Of a stretch of 64,000 nt of DNA, positions 1 to 8,988 are shown piece after piece. Each line of letters begins with the position of its first letter. Within the stretch, counting starts at the first letter, position 1. The notes beneath the pieces were generated by a model, which saw nothing but the letters and a program-made list of their open reading frames with translations, ran no database searches and had not been told where the DNA came from. A program made the translations under genes and the position numbers. Origin of the DNA: Hyphomicrobiales bacterium (lineage in GTDB: Bacteria; Pseudomonadota; Alphaproteobacteria; Rhizobiales; Rhizobiaceae); NCBI GenBank assembly GCA_017305935.1, contig JAFKJU010000011.1:183575-247574 (forward strand), read 5' to 3'.

Positions 1-629
1 TCGACCGGCTGCTGGCGCTCTGCGCCGGACACGGCGCGCCGGTGACGCTCGCCGTCATTCCCGCGCCGACCGGCGACGCATTAGTGCAACGGCTGGCGAC
101 GGCGCCGCTGGCGGAAGTCGCCGTGCATGGCTGGGCGCATGTCAACCATGCGCCGCCTTCCGAGAAGAAGCAGGAACTGGGCGGGCATCGCCCGGCATCG
201 GTCGTGCTCGCGGAATTGCAGCAGGGCTTCGCGAAGCTGCAGGGCCTGCATGCCGCCCGCTTCGCGCCGCTTCTGGTGCCGCCGTGGAACCGCATCGACC
301 GGGCATTGCTGCCGGAACTTGGCGGCCTCGGGTTTCGCGCGCTGTCCGTCTTCGGGCCGGAAAAGGGCGGGGCGATGCTGGAGATCAACACCCATGTCGA
401 CCTGATCGACTGGCATGGCACGCGCGGCGGCCGGCCGCCCGAGGCGCTGGTGGCGGAGATCGTGGCGCGGCTTCAGGAGATGGAAACCACCGGCGGGGTC
501 ATGGGCTTCCTCACCCACCATCTCGTCCATGACGAGGCCGCCTGGGCATTCTGCGCGGCTCTGCTGTCGATCACGGCGGGGCACCCTGCCTGCCGCTGGC
601 GCAGGGTGGCGGAGTTCACAGATCGATGA
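1..629 (+). CDS. Polysaccharide deacetylase family protein (5' end outside window)
   Basis: The frame is open from the first complete codon at base 3 to the TGA at 627-629, so the start lies upstream of the window; about 208 residues are visible. The HGWAHVNH stretch fits the second metal-binding motif of NodB-like carbohydrate esterase 4 enzymes (H-x3-4-H), PPWNR fits the catalytic-loop motif, and LTHHLVHDE supplies the late histidine. Such enzymes remove N-acetyl groups from amino-sugar polymers. The exopolysaccharide genes that follow make modification of that polymer the likely role (inference). Its 3' end overlaps the convergent MBL gene by 14 bp. Confidence 0.8.
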   Translation, partial: DRLLALCAGHGAPVTLAVIPAPTGDALVQRLATAPLAEVAVHGWAHVNHAPPSEKKQELGGHRPASVVLAELQQGFAKLQGLHAARFAPLLVPPWNRIDRALLPELGGLGFRALSVFGPEKGGAMLEINTHVDLIDWHGTRGGRPPEALVAEIVARLQEMETTGGVMGFLTHHLVHDEAAWAFCAALLSITAGHPACRWRRVAEFTDR

Positions 630-1446
630 CCTGACCGTCGCGGCCGGCGAAGGCGCCGGGGAAGTCGGCCTGGGCCTGTTTCTCGATATCCAGCAACTCG
701 TCATCGGTGCGCGCCGGCAGGTGATGGATGAAGCCGACGCTTTTGGTCTGGGCCAGTTTGGCGAGGCGAACGGCCTGCTGCCAGCTCGAATGGCCGTAGC
801 CGCGATAGCGCTCCATCTCGCTGTCGAGATAGGTGCAGTCGTAGAGAAACAGGTCGCAGCCGTCGATCAGCTTGAGGACGACCGGATCGAAGATATCAGG
901 CGTATGCTCGGTATCGGTGACCATGACGACGCTGCGGCCGCCCCATTCGACGCGATAACCGACCGCGCCGCCGGGATGCACGAGATTGGCGGTCCTGATG
1001 GTGATGCCGGGGCGCGGATGCAACACATCCCCGGGATGGAAATCGCGCGTCTCGACGCGGGCGGAACAGATATCAGGCTCGACCGGAAACCATGGCGGCC
1101 GCATCAATTGCCGCACCATTTCGCGTGTGGTCATCTTCGGGCCCATATGGCCGGACCACAACGTCACCGCGGCGCGCGATTTGTAGAGCGGCACGAAATA
1201 GGGCAGGCCGATGACGTGGTCGTAATGAAAATGCGAGAAGAAGATATCGATATCGGCGACACCTTCGGCCAGCAGCGCGTCGCCCGCCTCGCGCAGGCCA
1301 GAGCCGGCGTCGAACAGCAGCCGGTGCGGCCCGCATTGCATCTCGACGCAGATCGTATTGCCGCCGAACGCCCGAAACTGCCGTCCCGAAACGGGCAGGC
1401 TGCCGCGTGTGCCCCACAATCGAATACGAAATGACTTGTCGCTCAC
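616..1446 (-). CDS. MBL-fold metallo-hydrolase
   Basis: 276 residues from a GTG start. The N-terminus has the WGTRGSLPVSG and GGNT.CVE pattern of a metallo-beta-lactamase subgroup related to phosphodiesterase and PhnP-like enzymes. The zinc motif SHFHYDH (H-x-H-x-D-H) is at about residues 71-77, with further candidate ligands in the HPGG, TDTEH and GFIHH segments. It is probably a soluble cytoplasmic hydrolase of a phosphoester, cyclic nucleotide or thioester; the sequence does not settle the substrate. It is convergent with the deacetylase gene and separated by about 300 bp from the exopolysaccharide genes on its other side, so a link to that pathway is unproven. Confidence 0.8.
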   Translation of the reverse strand: MSDKSFRIRLWGTRGSLPVSGRQFRAFGGNTICVEMQCGPHRLLFDAGSGLREAGDALLAEGVADIDIFFSHFHYDHVIGLPYFVPLYKSRAAVTLWSGHMGPKMTTREMVRQLMRPPWFPVEPDICSARVETRDFHPGDVLHPRPGITIRTANLVHPGGAVGYRVEWGGRSVVMVTDTEHTPDIFDPVVLKLIDGCDLFLYDCTYLDSEMERYRGYGHSSWQQAVRLAKLAQTKSVGFIHHLPARTDDELLDIEKQAQADFPGAFAGRDGQVIDL

Positions 1447-1748
1447 GCTTGCCTACTTCCCCGTCGCCCTTTGCCTCGTTCGCGCGTCAGGAGCCCGATC
1501 CGCGTCGAAAGCACCATCCGCTTCTCCGGGCGGAAAACCGCCGCGCACGTTTTCCGGACATGCTTTAGCCGCGCAAAGGTGCCGCTTTCCTTGTCCTCAC
1601 GCAAAATCCTCACGCATTGTCCGCGAAACGCTCTACCATCCCTGCCTTAAGACATCATTGTTTGGACCGGCCAAAATCCGGTCTCTTCAATATGATAGAC
1701 AATGTCTTGCCGTTATGCGAGTCGCGAAATCATGTGCGATTCCTCCGC
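1447..1748. other. Intergenic region upstream of the MBL gene
   Basis: About 300 bp between the start of the leftward MBL gene and the stop of the leftward Wzz-like gene. It must hold the MBL gene promoter, but no convincing hairpin with a T-run, repeat or RNA gene was seen. Confidence 0.4.
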
Positions 1749-3215
1749 TCAGCGGGCGCGGCGGAGGGATTTCAACTCCATCAGCACCACCAGGAAGATG
1801 GCCGCGATGATGCCGAGGACGACGACGGCCGGCGCGACGAGGATCATCGGCGGCCGGGTTGAGACAAGCGGCGCGACGGCGGCGGAGACGATGCGCACAT
1901 TGTCGTTCGGCAGCAGCGCCAGCTCGTAGGTTTCCTTGTTGCGGCTGAGAAGCTGCTGGTAAAGCTCGCGATTGGCGGTCGCCTCGCGTTCCAGCGCGGC
2001 GAGTTGCACCTTGGCGGCGTCGGTGCGCGAGATCGATTTCGCCAGTTCCCGCACCTGGTTTTCAAGCTGCGCCTGCTTTTCGGCATTGACGTCGCGCTCG
2101 GATTTGAGCTGGCCGACCATGCGCTGGCGCTGCTGGGCGATCTGCGCATCCAGCCCGTCGATCATGTGCTGGGTTTCGGCCAGACGCGGATGGCGCGGGC
2201 CGTAGGTCAGGGTCTGCTGGTCGCGCTGCTGCATCAGCGCCGCCCGCTGGCGGCGCAGATAGGAAAGCTGTTCGCTTTCCTCGTCGGTCTGGCCGGGCGT
2301 GCGGGTATAGGTACCGGTCGCCTTGCTCTCGTCATAGCGCGCCTGCGCCTCCTCGGCCGCGCTCTTGATGGCGGCGAGCTGCTGGCTGATGTCGCTGAGC
2401 TGGCGCGTCTGCACCGTATTCTGCTCGTCGAGATAGACGATGTTGTTGTCGGCCTTGAAGCGGGCGACGGCCTCCTCCGAGGCGTTGACCTTGCTGCGGA
2501 TCTCCACCAACCGGTCCGACAGGGTGCGGACGGCGTTTTCGGTGGCGCGGCTGCGCGAGCCGTTCTGGGTTTCGGCAAAGGCCGTGGCGACGCCGTTGGC
2601 GATGCGCGCGGCTTCGGCGCCGCTGCGATCCTTGGCGGAAATTTCCACCAGATAGGTGGCGCCCATGCGTTCGGCGGTGACCGCCTTGCGGAATTTCGCC
2701 AGCGCCTTGAGGTCGTCGACGCTGCCGGTCCAACTCGCGCCGTTCGGCAGCAGCTTCAACCGTTCCAGAAGGTCGATCAGGAACCCGTCCGAGCCGACCA
2801 CGCGCACCATGCTTTCCAGCACCGCGGCATCGGTGCCGATCGCCGGCAGCACCTCCTGCTGCAGCGTCACCTTCTCGTCGCGCGGATCGATGAAGACGAT
2901 GGCAGAGGCCTTGAACGGAAAGGGAATGAAATAGATGGCGGCGAGCGCCAGCGCCGAAAACACCGCCGCGATGACCGCGATCGTCAGGTCGCGGCGCAGG
3001 ATGAGTGCCAGCAACGCCCTCGGATCGAAAAACCCGTCGCGCGGCGGGCCGGGCGGCGGTGGCGCAGCCTCGCGCGGCGGCCGCTCTTCCTTCTCCTCGA
3101 CGGCGGGCCGGGCGGCGGCGGGCGGATTCTCGATGTCGCGCGCGCTCAGCCGCTCCCGTTTTCCGGGCGCGTTCCATGACCGCACAGGTCTGCCGGGCAT
3201 ATCCCAAGCCGACAT
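1749..3215 (-). CDS. Wzz/GumC-type polysaccharide chain-length determinant
   Basis: 488 residues from the ATG at 3215, chosen because GAGGAG precedes it by about 9 bp; an upstream in-frame extension has no comparable signal. A proline-rich cytoplasmic N-terminus is followed by a membrane segment (DLTIAVIAAVFSALALAAIY), the Wzz periplasmic domain, a long Gln/Arg-rich coiled coil (about residues 220-430) and a second membrane segment near the C-terminus. This is the polysaccharide co-polymerase layout of GumC/ExoP relatives, but no C-terminal BY-kinase domain is present. It would set polymer length and couple to the outer-membrane exporter. It diverges from the VpsF-like gene across about 135 bp. 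Confidence 0.85.
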   Translation of the reverse strand: MSAWDMPGRPVRSWNAPGKRERLSARDIENPPAAARPAVEEKEERPPREAAPPPPGPPRDGFFDPRALLALILRRDLTIAVIAAVFSALALAAIYFIPFPFKASAIVFIDPRDEKVTLQQEVLPAIGTDAAVLESMVRVVGSDGFLIDLLERLKLLPNGASWTGSVDDLKALAKFRKAVTAERMGATYLVEISAKDRSGAEAARIANGVATAFAETQNGSRSRATENAVRTLSDRLVEIRSKVNASEEAVARFKADNNIVYLDEQNTVQTRQLSDISQQLAAIKSAAEEAQARYDESKATGTYTRTPGQTDEESEQLSYLRRQRAALMQQRDQQTLTYGPRHPRLAETQHMIDGLDAQIAQQRQRMVGQLKSERDVNAEKQAQLENQVRELAKSISRTDAAKVQLAALEREATANRELYQQLLSRNKETYELALLPNDNVRIVSAAVAPLVSTRPPMILVAPAVVVLGIIAAIFLVVLMELKSLRRAR

Positions 3216-3350
3216 CCAAAAAGGCTCCTCGTCGCAGGCCCGCGGACGGGCTTTACCGAACGTAGAGGGAATTGTTAAACCTGCGGTTAACCAAACGGTG
3301 ACCGCAGGCAACTAGACTGCGGGCGGGATCAACCGGGAGCGGCAGGCGCC

Positions 3351-4904
3351 ATGGCGAACGTGTCCATACGGCATGACGGGCCGCAACGCGCCGCTGGCAC
3401 GGCGCCCGAAACGGACAGGCCGTTGCTCGAGACAGCGATCCGCGCCCTGGCGACCGTCGCCGGCGCGCTCTTCATCGTCGCCCTGCCGCTGGTCGCCAAT
3501 GCCGCCCATTCCGCGCTCGGCCTGCTGACGCTCACCGCCCTCGTCATTCCCTGTGCATTGCTGTCGCCGGCGACCCTGGTCGCCACCATCTTCTGCGGCT
3601 TCATCTTCCAGAACACCATCGTCTCGATGCTCACCGGCTGGGTGGCGACGAAGGCCGAGTTCGACATGATGCGCGCCTATAATTTCTTTACCGTCTGCAT
3701 CGCCTGGGCAACCGTCGCCTCTCAGTTTCTGGCCGGTCGCCTTCCCGGCCAGCCCGCCCTGATGCCGTTCCTGAAAGCCTCCGTCGCCGCACTGGCGTTG
3801 ATCGGCGTTTATTTTCTGCTCGGCTTTGCGTTGTACGGCACGCTGGCGATCGTCAACCTGCGCAACATCGCCACGCCGCTCCTGCTGTTTCAGATCAGCG
3901 TCGTGCTGTTTGCCAGCTTGCCGCTGCGGCCCGGGCCAGCGCTGACGCTGATCGGCCTGCTGCTGCTGTTCTGCGGCCTTGCCGAATTCCTGTTTCGCAA
4001 CGACTGGCTGGTGGTGACCAACGGCGCCGCCTACTGGAACCTCACCACCGGACCGAACTGGGCGACGCTCGCCCTCGACAAGCAGGTGCGCGAGACCGGC
4101 CTTGTCGCCGGCGGCCTGCTCGACACGTTTCGCATCAGCCTGTTCAATTCGCCGCTGTTCGCCGATCTTGAGATCGCCATGCTGCGCCTGTTCGGTCCGA
4201 ACATGCATGCGATCAGCTTCGCCTATTGCCTGGCCTTCTTTTCGCTGTTCACGCTCTATCGCGGCCGCATGCTGCAGGCGCTGGCCTTTATCGTGCTGCT
4301 GGTGCTGGCCAGCGCCAAGGGGCCGGTGCTGGTCTTTCTGCTGGCCGGCGTGAGCTGGATCGTGTTCCAGTTGCTGGGCAGCCGCGTCGCACTGGCGCTG
4401 CATCTCCTCGTGCTTGCCGTCTATGCCGTCAGCGGCGTGATCCTCGGCATGCGCATCGGCGATTTCCATGTGCTCGGGCTGATGGCGGGCCTTGCCGAAT
4501 TCATCGCCAATCCGCTGGGGCGCGGCATCGGCGCCGGCGGCAACCTGTCGCCATTGTTTTCGACCATCAACTGGTACGAAGCCCAGGCCGTGGGACGCAC
4601 GCCTTTTCCGGTGGAAAGCTCGGTCGGCGTGCTGCTCTACCAGATGGGCATCGCCGCCTTCGCGGTCATCGGCGTCTATGCCTGGATCGCCTGGCGGCTG
4701 CTGGCGCTCGCCCGCTTCACCCGCAATGCCCTGCATGCCGCATTCGCCTTCGCGCTGATGGCGCTGATCGTCAACGGCCTGTTCCAGGAAGAGGCCTATT
4801 TCGCGCCGCTGGCGCTCTCCATCTACATGGCGCTGGCCGGCATGATGCTCGGCGCCGGCGTGCGCACCGGCGCGATCGGCAGCCCGCAATTTACGGTTAA
4901 ATAG
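3351..4904 (+). CDS. VpsF-like polysaccharide biosynthesis membrane protein (probable polymerase or ligase)
   Basis: 517 residues, almost entirely hydrophobic with about 10-12 predicted membrane spans and a larger periplasmic loop around residues 200-290. Size, topology and position beside a Wzz-like gene fit Wzy-type polymerases or O-antigen-ligase-like proteins, and the sequence recalls the VpsF family of exopolysaccharide loci. A GGGAG element lies about 10 bp before the ATG. The exact role (polymerase versus another assembly step) cannot be read from these poorly conserved proteins. It is divergent from the Wzz gene and heads the rightward set of three biosynthesis genes. Confidence 0.7.
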   Translation: MANVSIRHDGPQRAAGTAPETDRPLLETAIRALATVAGALFIVALPLVANAAHSALGLLTLTALVIPCALLSPATLVATIFCGFIFQNTIVSMLTGWVATKAEFDMMRAYNFFTVCIAWATVASQFLAGRLPGQPALMPFLKASVAALALIGVYFLLGFALYGTLAIVNLRNIATPLLLFQISVVLFASLPLRPGPALTLIGLLLLFCGLAEFLFRNDWLVVTNGAAYWNLTTGPNWATLALDKQVRETGLVAGGLLDTFRISLFNSPLFADLEIAMLRLFGPNMHAISFAYCLAFFSLFTLYRGRMLQALAFIVLLVLASAKGPVLVFLLAGVSWIVFQLLGSRVALALHLLVLAVYAVSGVILGMRIGDFHVLGLMAGLAEFIANPLGRGIGAGGNLSPLFSTINWYEAQAVGRTPFPVESSVGVLLYQMGIAAFAVIGVYAWIAWRLLALARFTRNALHAAFAFALMALIVNGLFQEEAYFAPLALSIYMALAGMMLGAGVRTGAIGSPQFTVK

Positions 4905-5094
4905 CCATGATCCCGCAGCTATAATGCATCCAGCGCGCTTATTTTAAGCCAATCTTACCGGTTTGACGTTTGCATGGGTCCAATCGGCATGCCGCCGGCA
5001 GGGATTGCGGGCAAGGACATGCACGCAACCGGAAGACTGAAGGCGCGTCGCCCGCGGGGATCGTGGCGAGAGCGCCGTAGGGAGTTGGAAGATC

Positions 5095-6282
5095 ATGGCG
5101 GTTCGCGGCACGACACGCCCCACGCGCCTGCTGTTTGTCCAGACGCAGGCGGAAATGGCGGGTGCGCAGGAAATCTCCCGCATCCTTGGCGAGGCGCTGG
5201 CGCGCGCCGGTCCGGCCGGCGAGCCGGCCTATGACGTGCATCATCTGTTCCTCTACAGGAAATCCGCCGGCTGCGACGATTTTCCCAACGCCCATTTCGC
5301 AGCACGGGAGCGGCCGGGAAATCCGCTGGCCAAGGCCGCCTTCTTCGCCCGTCTGGCACTGATGATGCGCGCGATCGGCGCCGATGTCGTGCTGCCCTTC
5401 CAGCATTACGGCAATATCGTCGCCGGGCCGCTGGCGCGCCTGATAGGCACGCGCCGCATCATCGCCAACCATGTTTCTGCACCGGCGACGATCAGCGGCA
5501 CCGTGCGCCGCCTCGACCGGCTTCTCGGCATGGCCGGCGCCTATGACGTGATGACGGTCAATTCGCAATCCACCTGGCGCGACTACATGGCCTATCCCGA
5601 GCGCTACCGCCGCCGCATCGTGCATGTGCCGCACGGCTTCGCGCGCAAGACCGCGACGCTCGACAAGGCCGCCGCCCGCCGCGCGCTCAACCTGCCGGAA
5701 ACGGCGGCGCTGCTCGGCACGGTGGCGCGACTGCATCCGCTCAAGCGCATCGACCTCGCCATGAAGCTGCTGCCCGGCAATCCGGACCTGCATCTGGCGA
5801 TCGCCGGCCAGGGGCCGGATGCCGACCGGCTGCAGGCGGTCGCCGCCACCCTCGCTATCCGCGACCGGGTGCATTTCCTCGGCGAACGCCGGCCGGACGA
5901 GATCGGCCTGCTGCTTGCCAGCCTCGATGTCTTCGTCTTTCCCAGCGAAGCCGAAACCTTCGGCCTCGCCGCCGTCGAGGCCGCCGATGCCGGCATCCCG
6001 GTCGTCTCCCACGATATGCCGGTGATGCGCGAAGTCCTGCAGGTGGAGGGGGCGCCTTGCGCCCTGTTCGTCGATGCCGCCGATACCGAAGCCTTTGCGG
6101 CCCGGGTGCGCCGGTTGCTTACCGACCGCGCCGAATACGACCAGCTGTCCGCGCTCGGCCGGCAGCTTGGCGCTGCGCATTCGCTGGAGGCGATGGTCGC
6201 CAGCTATCGCGCCCTGATCGAAGGTACGACGCCGGCGGGCCGGCCGCTGCCGCAGCCCGCACGGACGGGAAAAGCGGCATGA
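5095..6282 (+). CDS. Family 4 glycosyltransferase
   Basis: 395 residues with a GT-B arrangement. The N-terminal half starts with a LLFVQTQAEMAGAQ nucleotide-fold strand and Gly-rich turn. The C-terminal half has VARLHPLKRIDLA and the E-x7-E donor-binding motif in FVFPSEAETFGLAAVEA near residue 285. GT4 enzymes move a sugar from a nucleotide-sugar to a growing lipid-linked repeat unit with retention of configuration; donor and acceptor are not predictable here. Its stop overlaps the next start as ATGA, so the two are translationally coupled. A TATAAT hexamer at 4920-4925 could be its -10, though the -35 is poor. Confidence 0.88.
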   Translation: MAVRGTTRPTRLLFVQTQAEMAGAQEISRILGEALARAGPAGEPAYDVHHLFLYRKSAGCDDFPNAHFAARERPGNPLAKAAFFARLALMMRAIGADVVLPFQHYGNIVAGPLARLIGTRRIIANHVSAPATISGTVRRLDRLLGMAGAYDVMTVNSQSTWRDYMAYPERYRRRIVHVPHGFARKTATLDKAAARRALNLPETAALLGTVARLHPLKRIDLAMKLLPGNPDLHLAIAGQGPDADRLQAVAATLAIRDRVHFLGERRPDEIGLLLASLDVFVFPSEAETFGLAAVEAADAGIPVVSHDMPVMREVLQVEGAPCALFVDAADTEAFAARVRRLLTDRAEYDQLSALGRQLGAAHSLEAMVASYRALIEGTTPAGRPLPQPARTGKAA

Positions 6283-7868
6283 GTGCGCCGCCACACCTCT
6301 CGCGCATCGCCATCCTCGTCGAGCGGGATGCGTTGTCGCTGTGGGTCATGGCGCTCGCCAAGGCCCTGGAAAGCCGCATCGGCGCGGAGATCGCCGTCGT
6401 CGTCAGCGATCTCGCCGGCGGCTCCGGCGAACCGGCCTTCGGCACGCTGCTCAACCTCGAAACGCTGGTGGTCCGGCGCGGCCGCGCCTGCTGGTCCGAC
6501 CGCATCACCCCCGATTGCCTCGGCAAATACCGCCAGCGCGCTATCGGCGCGGCCGACCTGATCGTCGACCTGACCGCCGCCGGCGTCGCCTCGCCCTCCA
6601 TCCCGATCCTGCGGCCGACCTTCCAGGATCGGCTGGGCGAAGCCGGGCTCGCCGGCTTGCTGCTGCTCGGCATCACTCCGGAAATCGTCGTCGAGCGCAT
6701 GGAACCCGGCGGCGATGCGCCGCGGGAACTGGTCCACGGCGTCGCCTCGCTGGAAGCCGCGGCCGGAATCGGCGGCGGAATGGAAGCCGTCTGGTCGCGG
6801 CTGCTGCTGATGCTGCTTGCGGCCATCGAGAAGCGCGGCATGGTCTCGCCGATGCGCGAGCCGCCGCAGAAGCCGGCGCGCGCCGTGCGCCGGCGCGATC
6901 TCGTGCGCTACAGCGTCCGGCTTCTGGCTGCAACCGCTGCCCGCGCCGCCTATCGCCTCTGCTTCCACGGGCCGCACTGGCGGATCGGCTGGCGCATCAC
7001 CGATGCCGCCGACGATGTCTGGAATCGGCGCGACCTCGCCGGCGTCACCTGGAACGTGCTGCGCGATCCCGTCGACCATTTTTATGCCGACCCCTTCCCG
7101 TTCATCCGCGATGGCCGGCGCCACATCTTTTTCGAGGCGCTGGACCATCGCACGCAGAAAGGCATCATCGCCTGCTCGGTCTTCGGCGCGGACGGCAAGC
7201 CCGGCCCCGCCGTCCCAATCATCGAGGAACCATGGCACATGTCCTATCCCTTCGTCTTCGAGGCGGAGGGAGCAACCTGGATGATCCCGGAATCCTCTCT
7301 CAGCAGCGAAATCACGCTGTACCGCGCCACCGATTTTCCACTGCGCTGGGAGCGCCATGCCACGCTGGTCGACAATGTCGAGGCGGCGGATGCGACCATC
7401 GTCTCCCATGGCGGCAAGCTGTGGATGTTCGCCGTCACCCGCCAGGACATCGGCGGCTATTCGGATACGCTGGCGATCTGGATGGCCGATCGCCTGACTG
7501 GCCCGTGGCGGCCGCATGGCGGCAATCCGGTACTGATCCACGACCGGCTTGCCCGCCCCGCCGGCCATATGCTGCATCGCGACGGCGCTCTGCTGCGCCC
7601 GGTGCAGGATTGCCGCAATGGCTACGGCGCCGGCTTGGGGCTGGCGCGCATCACCCGGCTCGACGAGGAACATTTCGAGCAGGTTGTCGAGACCTGGCTG
7701 AAACCCGGTCCCGGCTGGCCTGGCCGCAAGTTGCACACGCTGAACCGCTTCGGCGATCTCGAAGTCATCGACGGCGGCGTCTTTCGGCCGAAATGGGAAA
7801 GCGCCGCCCGGCTGATCGACCGGCTCTACGAGCCCGTCTCCACCACACCGCAACCCGTCAGGGCTTGA
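6279..7868 (+). CDS. GINT1-like (glucosamine inositolphosphorylceramide transferase family) protein
   Basis: 529 residues from the ATG at 6279, which overlaps the preceding stop as ATGA. Residues 1 to about 225 form an alpha/beta region without clear motifs, recalling the formyltransferase-like N-terminus of some relatives. From about residue 230 the protein has repeated W/F-rich beta blades (DHFYADPFPF, HIFFEALDH, MSYPFVFEA, TWMIPESS, LWMFAVTR). This pattern is known from bacterial relatives of the N-terminal domain of plant GINT1 and has a GH43-like five-bladed look. A polysaccharide-modifying or glycosyl-transfer role is inferred from the neighbours. The 3' end overlaps the convergent GH5 gene by 11 bp. 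Confidence 0.65.
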   Translation: MSAPPHLSRIAILVERDALSLWVMALAKALESRIGAEIAVVVSDLAGGSGEPAFGTLLNLETLVVRRGRACWSDRITPDCLGKYRQRAIGAADLIVDLTAAGVASPSIPILRPTFQDRLGEAGLAGLLLLGITPEIVVERMEPGGDAPRELVHGVASLEAAAGIGGGMEAVWSRLLLMLLAAIEKRGMVSPMREPPQKPARAVRRRDLVRYSVRLLAATAARAAYRLCFHGPHWRIGWRITDAADDVWNRRDLAGVTWNVLRDPVDHFYADPFPFIRDGRRHIFFEALDHRTQKGIIACSVFGADGKPGPAVPIIEEPWHMSYPFVFEAEGATWMIPESSLSSEITLYRATDFPLRWERHATLVDNVEAADATIVSHGGKLWMFAVTRQDIGGYSDTLAIWMADRLTGPWRPHGGNPVLIHDRLARPAGHMLHRDGALLRPVQDCRNGYGAGLGLARITRLDEEHFEQVVETWLKPGPGWPGRKLHTLNRFGDLEVIDGGVFRPKWESAARLIDRLYEPVSTTPQPVRA

Positions 7869-8988
7869 CGATCCCGGTGAGCGCCTCGACGACGCCGGCA
7901 TCCGGCAGGTGGGTCCGCGCATCCATCAGGCTGAAGCCGTCCTGAAAATCCCAATGGGTCCAGCCGATGCAGCGGTCGCGCGCCAGCCGCGCGACGAGGC
8001 CGAGCCAGGCGAGCCGCGATTCCCGTGGCGATGCAAAGGTCAGCGCCCCGAATTCGTTGACGATGACTGGCCGGTCGTTGCGCTTAGACCAGTCGGCCAT
8101 GGTGTCGAAAGCACCCGTCAGCAGCGCCTCGTCCCATGGCGTCTGCAGCGAGCGGGCCAGTTGCTGCGCCGCCTCCGCATGGCCCTCGGCCTTCAGCTTG
8201 GCAAGCTGCCGGCGCACCGCCGGCGTCTCGCGCGTCGCCGGGAAAGGCAGGCCCTTCAGGAGACGCAAGGGGTCGTCCGCCGGACCCCAGGTCAGGCCCT
8301 GATGGGTAAAGGCGAAGGGGTCGTAATAATGGACGGCATATACGACGTTGCGGTCTGCGAAAGGCGGCATGCCAGCCAGCATCTCGTGCCGCTGCGGCCC
8401 GGAGGGGCCGACGATGACCGTATGTTCGGGCAGATCGATGCGCAATTGCCGGATCAGCCGGTCGGCGGTGCGCATCCACACCGCCTGGTCGATCTCCGGT
8501 TCGTTGAGCAGTTCGATGGCGACCCTCTGGGGATCGAGGCTGCGCGCCACCGGTGTCAGCCGTTTCCATAGGGTGGAGAGCCGCCGGAAACCGCCCTCCG
8601 GGTCGGCGGCGAATTGCGGCCCGATCTCGCCGCCGGCATGCAGGTCGAGGGAAACCGCATAATCGAGGCTGATGAGGAAGATCGCCTGGTCGTAGATCGC
8701 CGAGAGATAGGCGGCGGCATCCGCGCCCTCCAGCCGGCTGTGATCGATCGGCAGGCGGATATGGGTGAAATCGTCGGCCCGCAATGCCCGCAACTGCTGC
8801 AGTGTCGGGTGGCGCTCGGCTTCCGGCGCATCCCAGCCGGTGAGGTTCACGCCGCGCTGCAGGGCCTGCAACATCGACGGATTGGGGAAATCCGGCAGAG
8901 CGCATTCCGCCGCCCCGGCCGCGCTTGCCAGCGGCATCAGCCACAGGATGGCGCCAAAAATCCTAGTCCGAATTGCGCAGGAGAGCAT
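7858..8988 (-). CDS. Secreted cellulase-family glycosyl hydrolase (GH5)
   Basis: 376 residues from the ATG at 8988, which gives a clean signal peptide (positively charged start, ILWLMPLASA core, cleavage near AGAAE). The mature protein begins with RGVNLTGW, the typical first strand of GH5 enzymes. The acid/base Glu is in ELLNEPEID (about residue 162) and the nucleophile Glu in VIVNEFGAL (about residue 310), so both catalytic residues are intact. It would cleave a beta-glucan-like polymer in the periplasm or outside. Glycosidases in such loci often trim or release the exopolysaccharide. It overlaps the WecG gene by 26 bp and is probably cotranscribed with it. Confidence 0.83.
   Translation of the reverse strand: MLSCAIRTRIFGAILWLMPLASAAGAAECALPDFPNPSMLQALQRGVNLTGWDAPEAERHPTLQQLRALRADDFTHIRLPIDHSRLEGADAAAYLSAIYDQAIFLISLDYAVSLDLHAGGEIGPQFAADPEGGFRRLSTLWKRLTPVARSLDPQRVAIELLNEPEIDQAVWMRTADRLIRQLRIDLPEHTVIVGPSGPQRHEMLAGMPPFADRNVVYAVHYYDPFAFTHQGLTWGPADDPLRLLKGLPFPATRETPAVRRQLAKLKAEGHAEAAQQLARSLQTPWDEALLTGAFDTMADWSKRNDRPVIVNEFGALTFASPRESRLAWLGLVARLARDRCIGWTHWDFQDGFSLMDARTHLPDAGVVEALTGIVKP

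Noticed and set aside
3312..4889. Antisense open frame opposite the VpsF-like gene
   Set aside because: The translation is rich in Gln, His, Arg and Gly, the usual mirror of a hydrophobic membrane protein.
4920..4925. TATAAT as a firm promoter for the GT4 gene
   Set aside because: The -10 is perfect but no acceptable -35 lies 16-18 bp upstream, so it is only mentioned with the gene.
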